Source: Leptolyngbya sp. DLM2.Bin15
GTDB lineage: Bacteria; Cyanobacteriota; Cyanobacteriia; RECH01
Length of the DNA stretch: 35,922 nt
Assembly: GCA_007694125.1 (NCBI GenBank)
Contig: RECH01000221.1
Coordinates: 1-35,922 of the forward strand
Direction: 5' to 3'
Part shown: positions 1 to 10,400 of the stretch, one piece after another
Layout: the number at the start of each line of letters is the position of its first letter
Numbering within the stretch: the stretch's first letter is position 1
The notes under the pieces: generated by a model
What the model saw: the letters and a program-made list of their open reading frames with translations, nothing else
Databases searched by the model: none
Told to the model about the DNA's origin: nothing
Program-made: the position numbers and the translations under genes

Positions 1-32
1 TCAAACATCGTCAGATTCCAGCATTCACTTAA

Positions 33-1022
33 ATCATTCTTGATTGCGCAACGCCCAAAAATCTATCCCATCGCCTCGATGCCCAGTGCAACTGGGTGGT
101 AGATTTCAACCTCCAGCGGATGGGCACGGTACGCAGCACCGGCGAATGGCTCTATGCCTTGGCCCTCTCCCTCTACGATCGCCTCCCCCCTGACCTACAG
201 CCCACTATTTTCGAACCTGACGAGACCGTCTTTTTAGACCCTGCCCATAATCCCTACCAGACCTTTAACCGCTGGCTAAAAAAACTCGCTCCCCTGATGG
301 CTGACCGGCGTTTCATCGTCGCCATCGATGAATTTGAGCTATTGGAAGATGCTATGGATAACGGACGGGTTGAGCTTGGGCTTACGGAATTCCTGCGAGG
401 TCTGATCCAAACTACTGACTGGTTTGTTTTGGTCTTAGCCGGCCTCTACACCCTCCAGGAAAAATGCCACGACTACTGGAATCCCCTCTTTGGCAGCATC
501 AAGCCCCGCAAGGTAAGCTTCCTCACCGCAGCAGCAGCTCGACAGTTGATCACCCAACCCTCTCTCGACTTCCCCCTTGACTACACTCCCGAGGCCCTAA
601 ACGAAATCGTCCATCTCACCCACGGTCAGCCCTACCTCGTCCAGCTCATTGGCCAAAACTTGGTCACCCAGTTCAACCGCCAAGTGTTTGAAGAAGGTCA
701 GAAGAGCGATCGCCCTATTTCCCTTACAGACCTCCATGCCGTGATTGACTCCTCCGCCCTGTTCCAAGATGGCGGGGCCTACTTCACCGGCGTATGGCGA
801 CAGGCTGAAACCAGCGAGCCACTGGGGCAAATCGATCTACTGCAAGCCCTCAGCGCCGGCCCGCTCACGCTCCCGGAACTAGTCGCGGCAACTGGACTCT
901 CTCCTGATGCAGTCACCGCTGCCCTCAAGACCCTCTGCGACCATGATGTGGTGGTTCAAGAGGGCGATCGCTTGCAGTTCACCGTCGAACTCATGCGACG
1001 ATGGGTACAGCAGCGTTCCTAG
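33..1022 (+). pseudogene. STAND/AAA-like ATPase, N-terminally truncated (no P-loop)
   Basis: This looks like the C-terminal two thirds of an AAA-like/nSTAND ATPase of the kind common in cyanobacteria. A Walker B strand is visible (FIVAIDEFELL), followed by the helical lid and a C-terminal winged-helix-like region (LTLPELVAATGLSPDAV). The ORF track starts at a GTG at 96, but the same frame continues family-like sequence upstream (KNLSHRLDAQCNWVVDFN) back to about base 57. Before that the reading is unrelated and hits a stop at 30-32. The P-loop (GxxxxGKT/S) should sit immediately before KNLSHRL, and none of the three plus frames of bases 1-56 encodes one. I infer a 5' deletion or rearrangement, so the product probably cannot bind ATP. 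The missing half could lie left of the window, and a functional short form cannot be excluded. STAND family membership is from recognition, not a search. Confidence 0.6.
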
Positions 1023-1135
1023 CGCCATCCATCGAGTATTATCGGCATAGCAGAGACATCCAGCCGTCTCCAGCCTCCTAGGATACCTTGCCCCTTCCCT
1101 ATCCGCTCCTCTATTGTGAGTATCATAATCTCTCT

Positions 1136-1741
1136 ATGACTGACCTAACGGATGCACTCGATCGAATTCTGGCCTGGATACAAAATCATAAACCCGAGTA
1201 TATCAGTCGGTTTTTGCCAGGATTATCTTTAGACGAACTTCAGACAAAGCTGAAGCGATTTCCCCACCACCTATCGCAAGAGCTCTATACTCTTTACCAA
1301 TGGCACAACGGCATCAGGAATGATAATTGGGAATGTGGCATCTTTATTAGTCATGTGTTCCTGGATATAGACTATGCCCTGAAGCGAGCAACAGAAGGAT
1401 ATATTAACCATCCGTCGCAGATCCATTCTAGAGAACGGCAGTATTTGCCAACCTATTTATTTCCCTTCTGTGGGTTTGAAGGAGAACATTTTGTCGTTGA
1501 GGGGATGGATTGTGAGGCAGAGTCATCTCCTGTTTATTTCATGGATCAACTGGGTGGGGTTCACTTAGCCTTTACGAGTCTAACTACAATGATGTTGGCC
1601 CTAGCTGAGTGTTATGAGACCGGCCTCTATGAGATTTCTGAAGAAGGACTCATTGAAATTACAGATGAAGAAGCTTTTGGAGCTGTCCGCCTTGCCTATA
1701 ATCCGGGAACCGTGCCCAGGCTCTATGATGAAGGATGCTAG
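1136..1741 (+). CDS. SMI1/KNR4 (SUKH) family protein
   Basis: A protein of about 201 residues resembling the SUKH superfamily. It has an N-terminal helical stretch with a leucine-rich 'LPGLSLDEL' region, then LYTLYQWHNG, a typical SUKH 'YxWHNG' signature, followed by a beta-rich core and an acidic C-terminus. SUKH proteins include many immunity proteins against bacterial toxins, but also cellular regulators. No toxin gene or partner lies beside this one. The ORF track begins at TTG 1088; the ATG at 1136 (MTDLTDALDRIL) is preferred because the 16 residues before it look like untranslated sequence. Neither start has a clear Shine-Dalgarno. It lies about 110 bp after the broken ATPase on the same strand. 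Molecular function is unknown. Confidence 0.6.
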   Translation: MTDLTDALDRILAWIQNHKPEYISRFLPGLSLDELQTKLKRFPHHLSQELYTLYQWHNGIRNDNWECGIFISHVFLDIDYALKRATEGYINHPSQIHSRERQYLPTYLFPFCGFEGEHFVVEGMDCEAESSPVYFMDQLGGVHLAFTSLTTMMLALAECYETGLYEISEEGLIEITDEEAFGAVRLAYNPGTVPRLYDEGC

Positions 1742-2512
1742 AGGTAGATATGAAAGGCTAAAGCAACTATCAATATGGTGCTTTGTATGGGCGCTTGGAC
1801 GCTCCCGAGTTCCGCCGATTCTTCTCCCCATGGAATGTTAGGAGCAGATCTGTGGATTGCGGTGCAGAGCCATAGATAATCTATTTCTGAGAGCAGCGAT
1901 CGCCCACAATAGTCTATCCACGGACGATTACCCCTAGCTCAACCTAGAAGCTAGGGATCTTGTGAAAATGCGATCGCTGTCCGGGTGTTGTTGTCAGGAA
2001 TGGAGGGCGATCGCCCTGTATATTAGTCTAGCCCTTCGGGTGATCCTGCTAGGTGAGTATCTTCTGGGAATTTACCTTGGTTAGATCCACTGCCATCTCT
2101 CTCTGTGTATTTTTGATGTGAGAGTGATAGGTGAACTAGCCATTTTATTGTTTAAGGTAAATGTTCAGAAGCCTCTTCCAGCAGAATGTCTTCTAGCTAA
2201 AATTAAGAAATCTATGAACTTTAAAGCCTTGGTTGGTGGATGTATTGGTTGTGCGTCAGACATGTGTGGGAGAATCTTTAACAATGGCTGAAGCTCTTAT
2301 TTATCAGTCTTTTTGGGCAGAGACAGTCATGCTCTGAGATTCCTGGCGATGCTAGAGCCCACATTTTGCTGAATCACGACCACTGTAGCGGACAATCCAA
2401 GAACTGGTATGAGAGCGATCGCGGCTATTTGATAAGTTTTATGTTCATCCGTTGAATTCACGGAGCCGATTGGGTGTTCTAAAACTAGTTGGTTATGGAG
2501 TACAACGATGAC
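1742..2512. other. Intergenic region, no gene seen
   Basis: About 770 bp without a supportable gene. It contains several HIP1 sites, one extended to AGGGCGATCGCCCT near 2004-2017, and the hairpin listed separately at 1932-1956. Short frames here have no ribosome-binding site or recognisable product. Confidence 0.5.
1932..1956. repeat. Perfect 8-bp hairpin CCCTAGCT/AGCTAGGG
   Basis: The arms CCCTAGCT (1932-1939) and AGCTAGGG (1949-1956) are exact complements around a 9-base loop. There is no following T-run on either strand, so a classical terminator is unlikely. It could be a small structured or protein-binding site. Confidence 0.4.
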
Positions 2513-3184
2513 ATGAACATTTATTGGTTTCAGCGCCTTCGCCTACCCTTGTCCGGAGGCGCGATCGCTCTTTTGGGGCTGCTAGTCGGCTGTGGATCCA
2601 GTGTGGCCACCGAGGATCAGTTGGCAGAGGCCTACCTCAGCGCCCTCCAGACGGGAGATGTGGCCACAGCGCAGTCTCTCTACTGCATTCCCAGCGCTTA
2701 CCCAGATGCTGTATCACCCTTTGATGACTACACCATCGTCATGATGGAGCCGGATATTAGTGTTCCGAATCAACCGACGATCAGCCGCACTGTATTGCAA
2801 GTGTCGCTGACGGGGTCAGCGGATGATTCTGAACGCCTACATCTAGGTATTTGGAATACCAACGATTTGTATCTTGTTATGCAGGCAGAAAACCGTGAAT
2901 GGCGATCGCTGGGGGGCGACCCCATCTTTGATCAGCCACGCTCGGAATGGCGCGATGAAACGCTCTGCGTATTTGAGACTAGATCCCATGATCCCTATCC
3001 CCAAGTGGAGATTGGCATGTCCCTAGATGAGGTGCGCGACATTTTACGGAGTCCTGGGGTGGTGGATGAATCCTCCGGTGGAATGCAGGTGATGCGGTGG
3101 CAGATACCTAGCGGGCAATACTATGCTTACGTTGAGCTAGTGAATGACCGCGTTCAGGCAAAATGGTTGCGCTACTACGACTAG
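2513..3184 (+). CDS. Putative lipoprotein with C-terminal BamE/SmpA-like repeat
   Basis: A protein of about 223 residues with a lipoprotein signal: basic N-terminus, hydrophobic stretch (GGAIALLGLL) and lipobox LVGC, predicting cleavage before Cys and membrane anchoring. After the Cys comes a domain reminiscent of small stress-related lipoproteins (LAEAYLSALQTGDVATAQSLYC). The C-terminus has 'IGMSLDEVRDILRSPGVV...MRWQIPSG...YAYVELVNDRVQ', the pattern of SmpA/BamE-like folds (helix 'G-M-S-x-x-E-V' followed by beta hairpins). The track start at TTG 2489 and the ATG at 2495 add acidic residues (MEYNDD) before the signal peptide, so ATG 2513 is preferred; a GGAG lies 12 bases before it. The function is not known. 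It converges on pgm, with a strong hairpin between them. Confidence 0.65.
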   Translation: MNIYWFQRLRLPLSGGAIALLGLLVGCGSSVATEDQLAEAYLSALQTGDVATAQSLYCIPSAYPDAVSPFDDYTIVMMEPDISVPNQPTISRTVLQVSLTGSADDSERLHLGIWNTNDLYLVMQAENREWRSLGGDPIFDQPRSEWRDETLCVFETRSHDPYPQVEIGMSLDEVRDILRSPGVVDESSGGMQVMRWQIPSGQYYAYVELVNDRVQAKWLRYYD

Positions 3185-3258
3185 GGGATGCTTATCGCTC
3201 TTTATGAATCTGGGTAGCGAATGGATGAGATAACGCAAATGCATTAGATCATGAATGA

Positions 3259-3297
3259 CCCTAAATCCCTCTCCCGTTCGGTAAGAGGGATTTAGGG
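3259..3297. terminator. 14-bp perfect hairpin between convergent genes
   Basis: CCCTAAATCCCTCT (3259-3272) is the exact complement of AGAGGGATTTAGGG (3284-3297) around an 11-base loop. It lies between the lipoprotein gene and the 3' end of pgm, placed to end transcription from both sides. No U-tract follows, so it may instead be a member of the palindromic 'CCCTAAATCCCTCTCCC' intergenic repeats seen in many cyanobacterial genomes; that family link is from general knowledge. Confidence 0.55.
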
Positions 3298-3347
3298 TGA
3301 GGGCGATCGGTCGTGGGTTATCCAAGAATGGGAAGCGAGAATCGAGA

Positions 3348-5024
<1,677 letters not shown>

Positions 5025-5173
5025 TTATCAGGTCAGTTACCCCTATGGGCGATTTTTTCGGGGAAGGCGATCGCTCCTTAGAATCACCCTTGAGAATTAG
5101 GTGGTCTGGATCGTGGATTCCCGGTGATCCAAGGGGATGTAGGCAAGCCCTGGGGCGCGATCGCTCAGACTGC

Positions 5174-5839
5174 CTACGCTTCTGGAATCCCACAAAACTG
5201 TTGGATTGCTTGCCATAGCTGGGGCTGCACCTTGCCCAAACTATGATCGTCGTCCAGTTCCACCAGGCTCACCCAGGGGCGATCGGCAGCATAGGCGCGG
5301 CTGGCCGTAATGGGAATCACCTCATCCGATCGCCCATGCAGAATCAAGGTCGGCAGCGATCGCTGCAGCTTCTTTTCATCATAGGTTTGGGCATCGGTGA
5401 TAAATCCATAATGCAGCGGTAGGTGCGCTTGGGCTGTGTAGTGATACACCTGCAGATAGCCGGTGCTTTGCCAGTGGGCCACCTGATCGGCACCGAGGCG
5501 GGGTAGCCAGTGGTCGAGAAATTGAAAGGCTGGGGCCAGCAACACCAAGCGATCGACGGCGGGTGCCTGTTCTGCAAGCCAGGCGGCGGTGAGGCCGCCA
5601 AAGCTGGAGCCAATTAGGGTCACCGGTGATGAGGCTGTGGATAGGAGATCCTGCACCTGCTGCAGTTGACGCGTCAGGGTTAGGTGGGAAAAGTCGTCTT
5701 GGTTGAGGTCGGGAATGGCCACGGTGATGCCTGATTCTCGTAGGCGATCGCTGAGGTACTGGGCCTTCGCTGATGCGGGGCTGGAGGCAAAGCCATGCAG
5801 GTAGATGATGGAGGGGCGATCGCTGTCTGGAAGGGGCAT
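5174..5839 (-). CDS. YqiA/YcfP-type alpha/beta-hydrolase (esterase)
   Basis: A small alpha/beta hydrolase of 221 aa. It opens with IIYLHGFASSPASAKAQYL, the signature of the YqiA/UPF0227 esterase group. The nucleophile elbow is GSSFGG (Ser79), an acid loop is seen in LILHGRSDEVIP, and the catalytic His is probably in LDDDHSLG. The substrate is unknown; family members hydrolyse short acyl esters in vitro. Its ATG shares one base with the stop of the upstream acetyltransferase (TGATG), implying translational coupling and a two-gene operon. Confidence 0.85.
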   Translation of the reverse strand: MPLPDSDRPSIIYLHGFASSPASAKAQYLSDRLRESGITVAIPDLNQDDFSHLTLTRQLQQVQDLLSTASSPVTLIGSSFGGLTAAWLAEQAPAVDRLVLLAPAFQFLDHWLPRLGADQVAHWQSTGYLQVYHYTAQAHLPLHYGFITDAQTYDEKKLQRSLPTLILHGRSDEVIPITASRAYAADRPWVSLVELDDDHSLGKVQPQLWQAIQQFCGIPEA

Positions 5840-6483
5840 CAGGAGGAAGAACTGAGGGCTTTCACCATCAGCAACTGTTGGGGACGCTTGAGCAACATCG
5901 ATCCCACACTGGCATCAGCGCGCTGGAGTTGAAACCCGAGCTGGTGGTAAAGCCGGCGTGCATGGGCGTTGTTGTCCAACACATGGAGACAAATTTCGGA
6001 ATAGCCCCAATCTAGGGCAATGCGCTCACAAACGCCTAGCAACTGTTTCGCGACGCCCTGCCGCCGATAGTGGGGCTGCACCGCTAGGTTGGAAATATAA
6101 AGGTACTGCTGCCGCTGGGACTGCCAAAGCTTGGGATAGCGCAGGGCCATCTCCACCGTGCCTGCGATGGAAGCATCCAGCGATCGCCGTCCCTCGGTTG
6201 ACGATTCAGGATCCACGGCCACGAGACAAACCGTATGGGGATCGCGGGCATAGAAGCGATGGCGCAGATCCTCATAAATGCCCAAGCGAAAGACCGGATT
6301 GAACCAAGCCGCTAACCCTTCTTGGGGGTGAAAGCACTGGGTGAGCATGTCAGCGAGGAGCGGCAAGTCTGGCTGCCGCACGGTGCGAATCAGACAAGCT
6401 GCACCATTTCTGAGGCGATCGCTTGACTGCCAGCTATAGGTCTCAGCAGACGGTTGGGATTGCCCCGTCAGAAACGTGGACAT
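5839..6483 (-). CDS. GNAT family N-acetyltransferase
   Basis: A 214-aa acyl-CoA-dependent acetyltransferase. The core shows the acetyl-CoA-binding motif A as LAVQPHYRRQGVAKQLL, preceded by a beta strand (YLYISN). The C-terminal 'ICLHVLDNNAHARRLYHQLGF' segment is typical of RimI/GNAT proteins. The N-terminal 60 residues include a linker followed by an 'IRTVRQPDLPLLADML' start of the GNAT fold. The acceptor substrate cannot be predicted. It is translationally coupled to the downstream esterase through TGATG, suggesting the two act together or are simply co-regulated. Confidence 0.85.
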   Translation of the reverse strand: MSTFLTGQSQPSAETYSWQSSDRLRNGAACLIRTVRQPDLPLLADMLTQCFHPQEGLAAWFNPVFRLGIYEDLRHRFYARDPHTVCLVAVDPESSTEGRRSLDASIAGTVEMALRYPKLWQSQRQQYLYISNLAVQPHYRRQGVAKQLLGVCERIALDWGYSEICLHVLDNNAHARRLYHQLGFQLQRADASVGSMLLKRPQQLLMVKALSSSS

Positions 6484-6635
6484 GATGCGTTAAGGATGAA
6501 TGGTGTGGGCGAGACGTAGCGATCTTAGGCGGCACTCTAGACGCAGGAATCTTTTTAGAATTCTAGCGCTTATGAGCTTTTAGGTGGAATAGTAGCCTAG
6601 ACGCGCTACTACAACGACGAAGCTGGCCTTAATTC

Positions 6636-6792
6636 AATGAAGCTTGCCGGGTTTCGACTACGCTCAACGAAGCTTGCCGGGTTTCGACTCCGCTCAACCC
6701 TCGTCTTATCAAGATTTGAGCATTGAGCGACGTCGAAATGAGCGACGTCGAAATGAGTGACGTCGAAATGCTGACCAATCGTTACGTCCGCC
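6636..6792 (+). repeat. Interspersed palindromic repeat, copy A (with internal tandems)
   Basis: It begins with two 30-bp direct repeats (6639-6668, 6669-6698; core AGCTTGCCGGGTTTCGACT). A spacer follows, then three 15-bp units (GAGCGACGTCGAAAT; 6725-6769) whose sequence is largely complementary to the TTTCGACTCCGCTCAA part of the first block, so the whole can fold as a long hairpin. It ends in CCAATCGTTACGTCC. The same organisation and ending recur in copy B at 12230-12376. Confidence 0.75.
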
Positions 6793-7390
6793 CACTTCCC
6801 GCCGCTGGAGGATTTCGGGGGGCAGGCTGTGGGGGCAAGGGACATCGATTCAAGCTTTTCAACAAGATAGTTTAGGAATAAAGCTTCTATGATAAAAGTT
6901 GGGAATACTAAGGCAACCCAATTTGTGCAGGGGCATAGGGGGGATGACCAGGTTGCGACTACCCTCGACAACCATCAGAGCTTGGGAGCTTCAGCTCATC
7001 TCTCTAGTTTGCGATAGGCTGTTCAACTTCGGTAGGGTGGCCGATGTCTAGGCTAACGATACTAAACAAGAAGGCTAGAATCTTAAGCAGGCTATCAGCA
7101 GATTCAAGGGTACAAATTTTTCTGGGTGCATCAGACCAATCCTGAGTAACTGAATATTAGTTGAATGACGTGAATAATGTGCGATCGCGCTCACTCTACC
7201 CGTTCCCATTGGCCCACTGAGGCTGTACCGCAGCAGGGGCAAGCTGTTGGGCTCGTGGTTGTCCTCAACCTAGCCCAAAACCACCACAGGTTAAAAGCTC
7301 GTGCTATCCATCCTCGTGTGACAACATCGTTCCATTTTTGAGGTCATGCAATCTACCCCCCTACTCTCATCAGACGACTGCCCCCACTGC

Positions 7391-7395
7391 AGGAG
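7391..7395 (+). promoter_or_regulatory. Ribosome-binding site of cyaC
   Basis: AGGAG lies 8 bases before ATG 7404 and fixes the start of cyaC. Confidence 0.6.
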
Positions 7396-7403
7396 CATAG
7401 TGC

Positions 7404-10400
7404 ATGAAATCTCCTGATAGCGAAAAGCCTAAAATTCTGGTGGTTGATGACGAACCAGACAACCTTGATCTGCTCTACCGCACCTTTTATCGGGAATTTA
7501 AGGTATTGCGGGCAGAGAGTGGGCCAGTCGCGCTGGAGATTTTAGCGGCCGAGGGGGATATTGCGGTGATCATTTCTGATCAGCGGATGCCCTCCATGAG
7601 CGGCACGGAGTTTCTGAGTCTGACGGCGACCCAATATCCTGACATCATTCGGATCATTTTGACCGGCTACACCGATGTTGAAGATCTGGTGGAGGCGATT
7701 AACGCTGGGAAGGTTTTCAAGTATGTCACCAAGCCCTGGGATGATGAAGAGCTGAAAACCGTGGTGCGCCAAGCGGTTGATACCCATAATGTGTTAAGAA
7801 CCCGCACCCAAGAACTGCGTCGCACGCTGCGCCAAGAGTCGCTGCTGAACACCATCAGTAGCGCTATTCGCGGTGCGCTGAACTACCAATATATTTTCCA
7901 AACCATCGTGGATACGGTGGGGCATATGTTTGAGGTGGACTGCTGTCTGCTGCGACCTTGCCAAGATGAACTGATGACCGATGAGGTGTTCACCTACCTG
8001 AGTGCGGCGGCCCAGGGCGATCGCGTTGACCAAGCGAGTGAGTCGGATGCCTCAGGTACCTCAGATGCCTTAGATACCTCAGATGCCTCAGATCCTGCCA
8101 CCAGTCCCCTGATCCATACGCTGTGGGAAACGGAAACCATCCAGGTGATTCAAGATACGGTCACTGATGAGCGGCTGGAGCGATCGGCTCCCAACGGCGG
8201 TTGTATTCGCCATATCTATAGCCAGGCTAATATTCGCTCGACGCTGATTGTGCCTCTGATTTGCCAGCAGGAACTGATGGCGGTGCTGGCCCTGCACCAG
8301 CAGCAGCCCCGCGTCTGGCAGGATGACGATGTGCAACTGATTGCCATGGTGGCCAACCAAGCCGCCCCAGCCTTGGCCCAAGCGCGGGCCTATGAAAAGC
8401 TGCGGGCCTTGGCTCGGCGAGAGGCTTTAGTCAATACCATTACTACGGCCATTCGGTCGAGTTTGAACCCCCAAGACATTTTCGCGGCGATTACCCAGCA
8501 ACTGGGGCAGGCGCTGCATACGGACGGCTGTGCCCTATCGCTGTGGACGGCTGGGGATGAATTTGTCCAATGTGTGGGGCTGCATGATGCCACCGATCAA
8601 AACGCAGAGCAGCCGTTTACCCTAGGGGAAATTCATCCGGAGCCACAGTCGGACTGGATGATCACTAGCGCCCCTCAAGGTGAGGCTCCCTTGGTGCGAT
8701 CGCACCTGCCCACGTCGCGGGTGCCGATTGAGGGTAATCCGGTGTTGCAGCAGCTTTTGTCCACCCAGAGTCCGGTGATTATTGACGATCTGGCCCATCA
8801 TCCTGAGATGAATATGCCCGATCTACCCCTGCGGTTGCCGGCCCGGGCCCTGTTGGTGGTGCCGCTGCTGTACAACGGTCATATCATTGGCAGCATTTCC
8901 CTGCGGCAGTCGAGCCGTTCTCGCCAGTGGCAACAGGAGGACATTGAGCTGGCCCAGGCCGTGGCCGTGCAGGCGGCGATCGCGGTGCAGCAGTCTCGCC
9001 TCTACCAAAAAACCCGTCAGCAGGCGGAGCAGTTGCTAGAGCTGGATCAGCAGAAAAATGAGCTGTTCCAAAATGTGTCCCACGAGTTTCGTACGCCGCT
9101 CACCCTGACCATTGGCCCCCTAGAGGCAGCGATCGCCCAAGGGCAAGGCCTCTCCTACGATCAGTCTCAAATTGCCCTACGCAACTCTCGCCGCCTGCTG
9201 CGCTTGGTGAATCAGCTCCTCGACATTCAGCGCTTGGATGCGGGTCGGATGCAGCCGCGCTTCCGCCCCTGTGATTTCAAGAGCTTCGTGGCCCAGATTG
9301 TGGATGCCTTCCATCACTATTGCGATCGCAAAGAGATTCACCTGTCCACCGATCTGGAAGACTGCCTGCCCATTTACCTCGATCTAGAGAAGTTTGATAA
9401 GGTTCTCTACAATCTCTTGTCGAACGCCATGAAGTTTACCCCGGCAGGGGGCAGCATTGTGGTCAGTCTGCGATCGGCCAACGATCACTGTCTGCTGCAG
9501 GTGCGCGACACTGGCATTGGCATTCGTCCCGATCAAATTCCCCATTTGTTTGACCGTTTCCGCCAGGCGGATGGGTCTGCCAACCGCAAGTATGAGGGCA
9601 GTGGCCTGGGTCTGGCCTTGGTCAAGAAATTGGTGGAAATGCACGGCGGCAATCTCTCCGTTGAGTCGGAATATAGCAAGGGCAGTACCTTTACGGTGTG
9701 GCTGCAGACGGGCATTTCCCACCTGCCGCCGGATCAGGTGATTGAAGTGCCGATGGAAATGGAGTCGAGCCGCGCGGTGGTGGAACTGGCGGATATCGAA
9801 ATCCATGCCACCGATCGCCCTGGGGATGGCGAGGGTGAGGTTGGCGAAGTGCTGGGTATCTTGCCCGAGGGGCCAGACGGCGACACTGCGCCCACGATTC
9901 TGGTCGTAGATGACAATCCCGATCTGCGGCAATATGTCTCGGATATTTTGCGCAACGCCAGCTACCGGGTGGTGACGGCTCGGAATGGGGCGGAAGGCTT
10001 CCAGCTTGCCCAAACTCATCAGCCGCAGCTGATCCTTACGGATCTGATGATGCCCATGGTGTCTGGGCTGGAAATGATTCAGCAGCTTCGCCAAGATGAG
10101 ACCCTCAAGGGGATCCCGGTGATCTTGCTCACCGCCCGTGCCGATGAAGATACCCGCATTGAAGGGGTGGAGCAGGGGGCTGATGCCTATTTGTCTAAGC
10201 CGTTCAACGATCGCGAATTATTAGCCGACGTGCGCAATCTGCTGGCCCTCAAGGCCAATGAGCGGCGGGTGGAAGAACTCAACCGTTATCTCACCGAGTC
10301 TGTGCTGCAGCGGTTCTTGCCGCCGTCCTTGGTGAAAAAGGCGGCCCAGGGTGACTTATTGCTCGATCTGCGCCCCGAGCCGAAGCTGGTGACCATTTTG

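Larger units (their letters stand above)
6484..7403. other. Intergenic region upstream of cyaC
   Basis: 920 bp between the divergent acetyltransferase and cyaC. It holds the palindromic repeat copy A (6636-6792). The remainder shows no credible gene. The 120-aa minus-strand frame at 6609-6971 translates the repeat (HFDVA and ERSRNPASF iterations) and is rejected as a gene. No clear CRP-type TGTGA-N6-TCACA site was found. Confidence 0.5.

Noticed and set aside
2003-2017. AGGGCGATCGCCCT palindrome as a special element
   Set aside because: It is an extended HIP1 site; such extensions occur across the window at many places.
6609-6971. 120-aa minus-strand ORF with HFDVA and ERSRNPASF repeats
   Set aside because: It is the translation of the palindromic repeat copy A; there is no independent coding evidence.
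9384-10094. 236-aa minus-strand ORF
   Set aside because: Antisense shadow of the cyaC kinase domain, which has unmistakable motifs on the plus strand.
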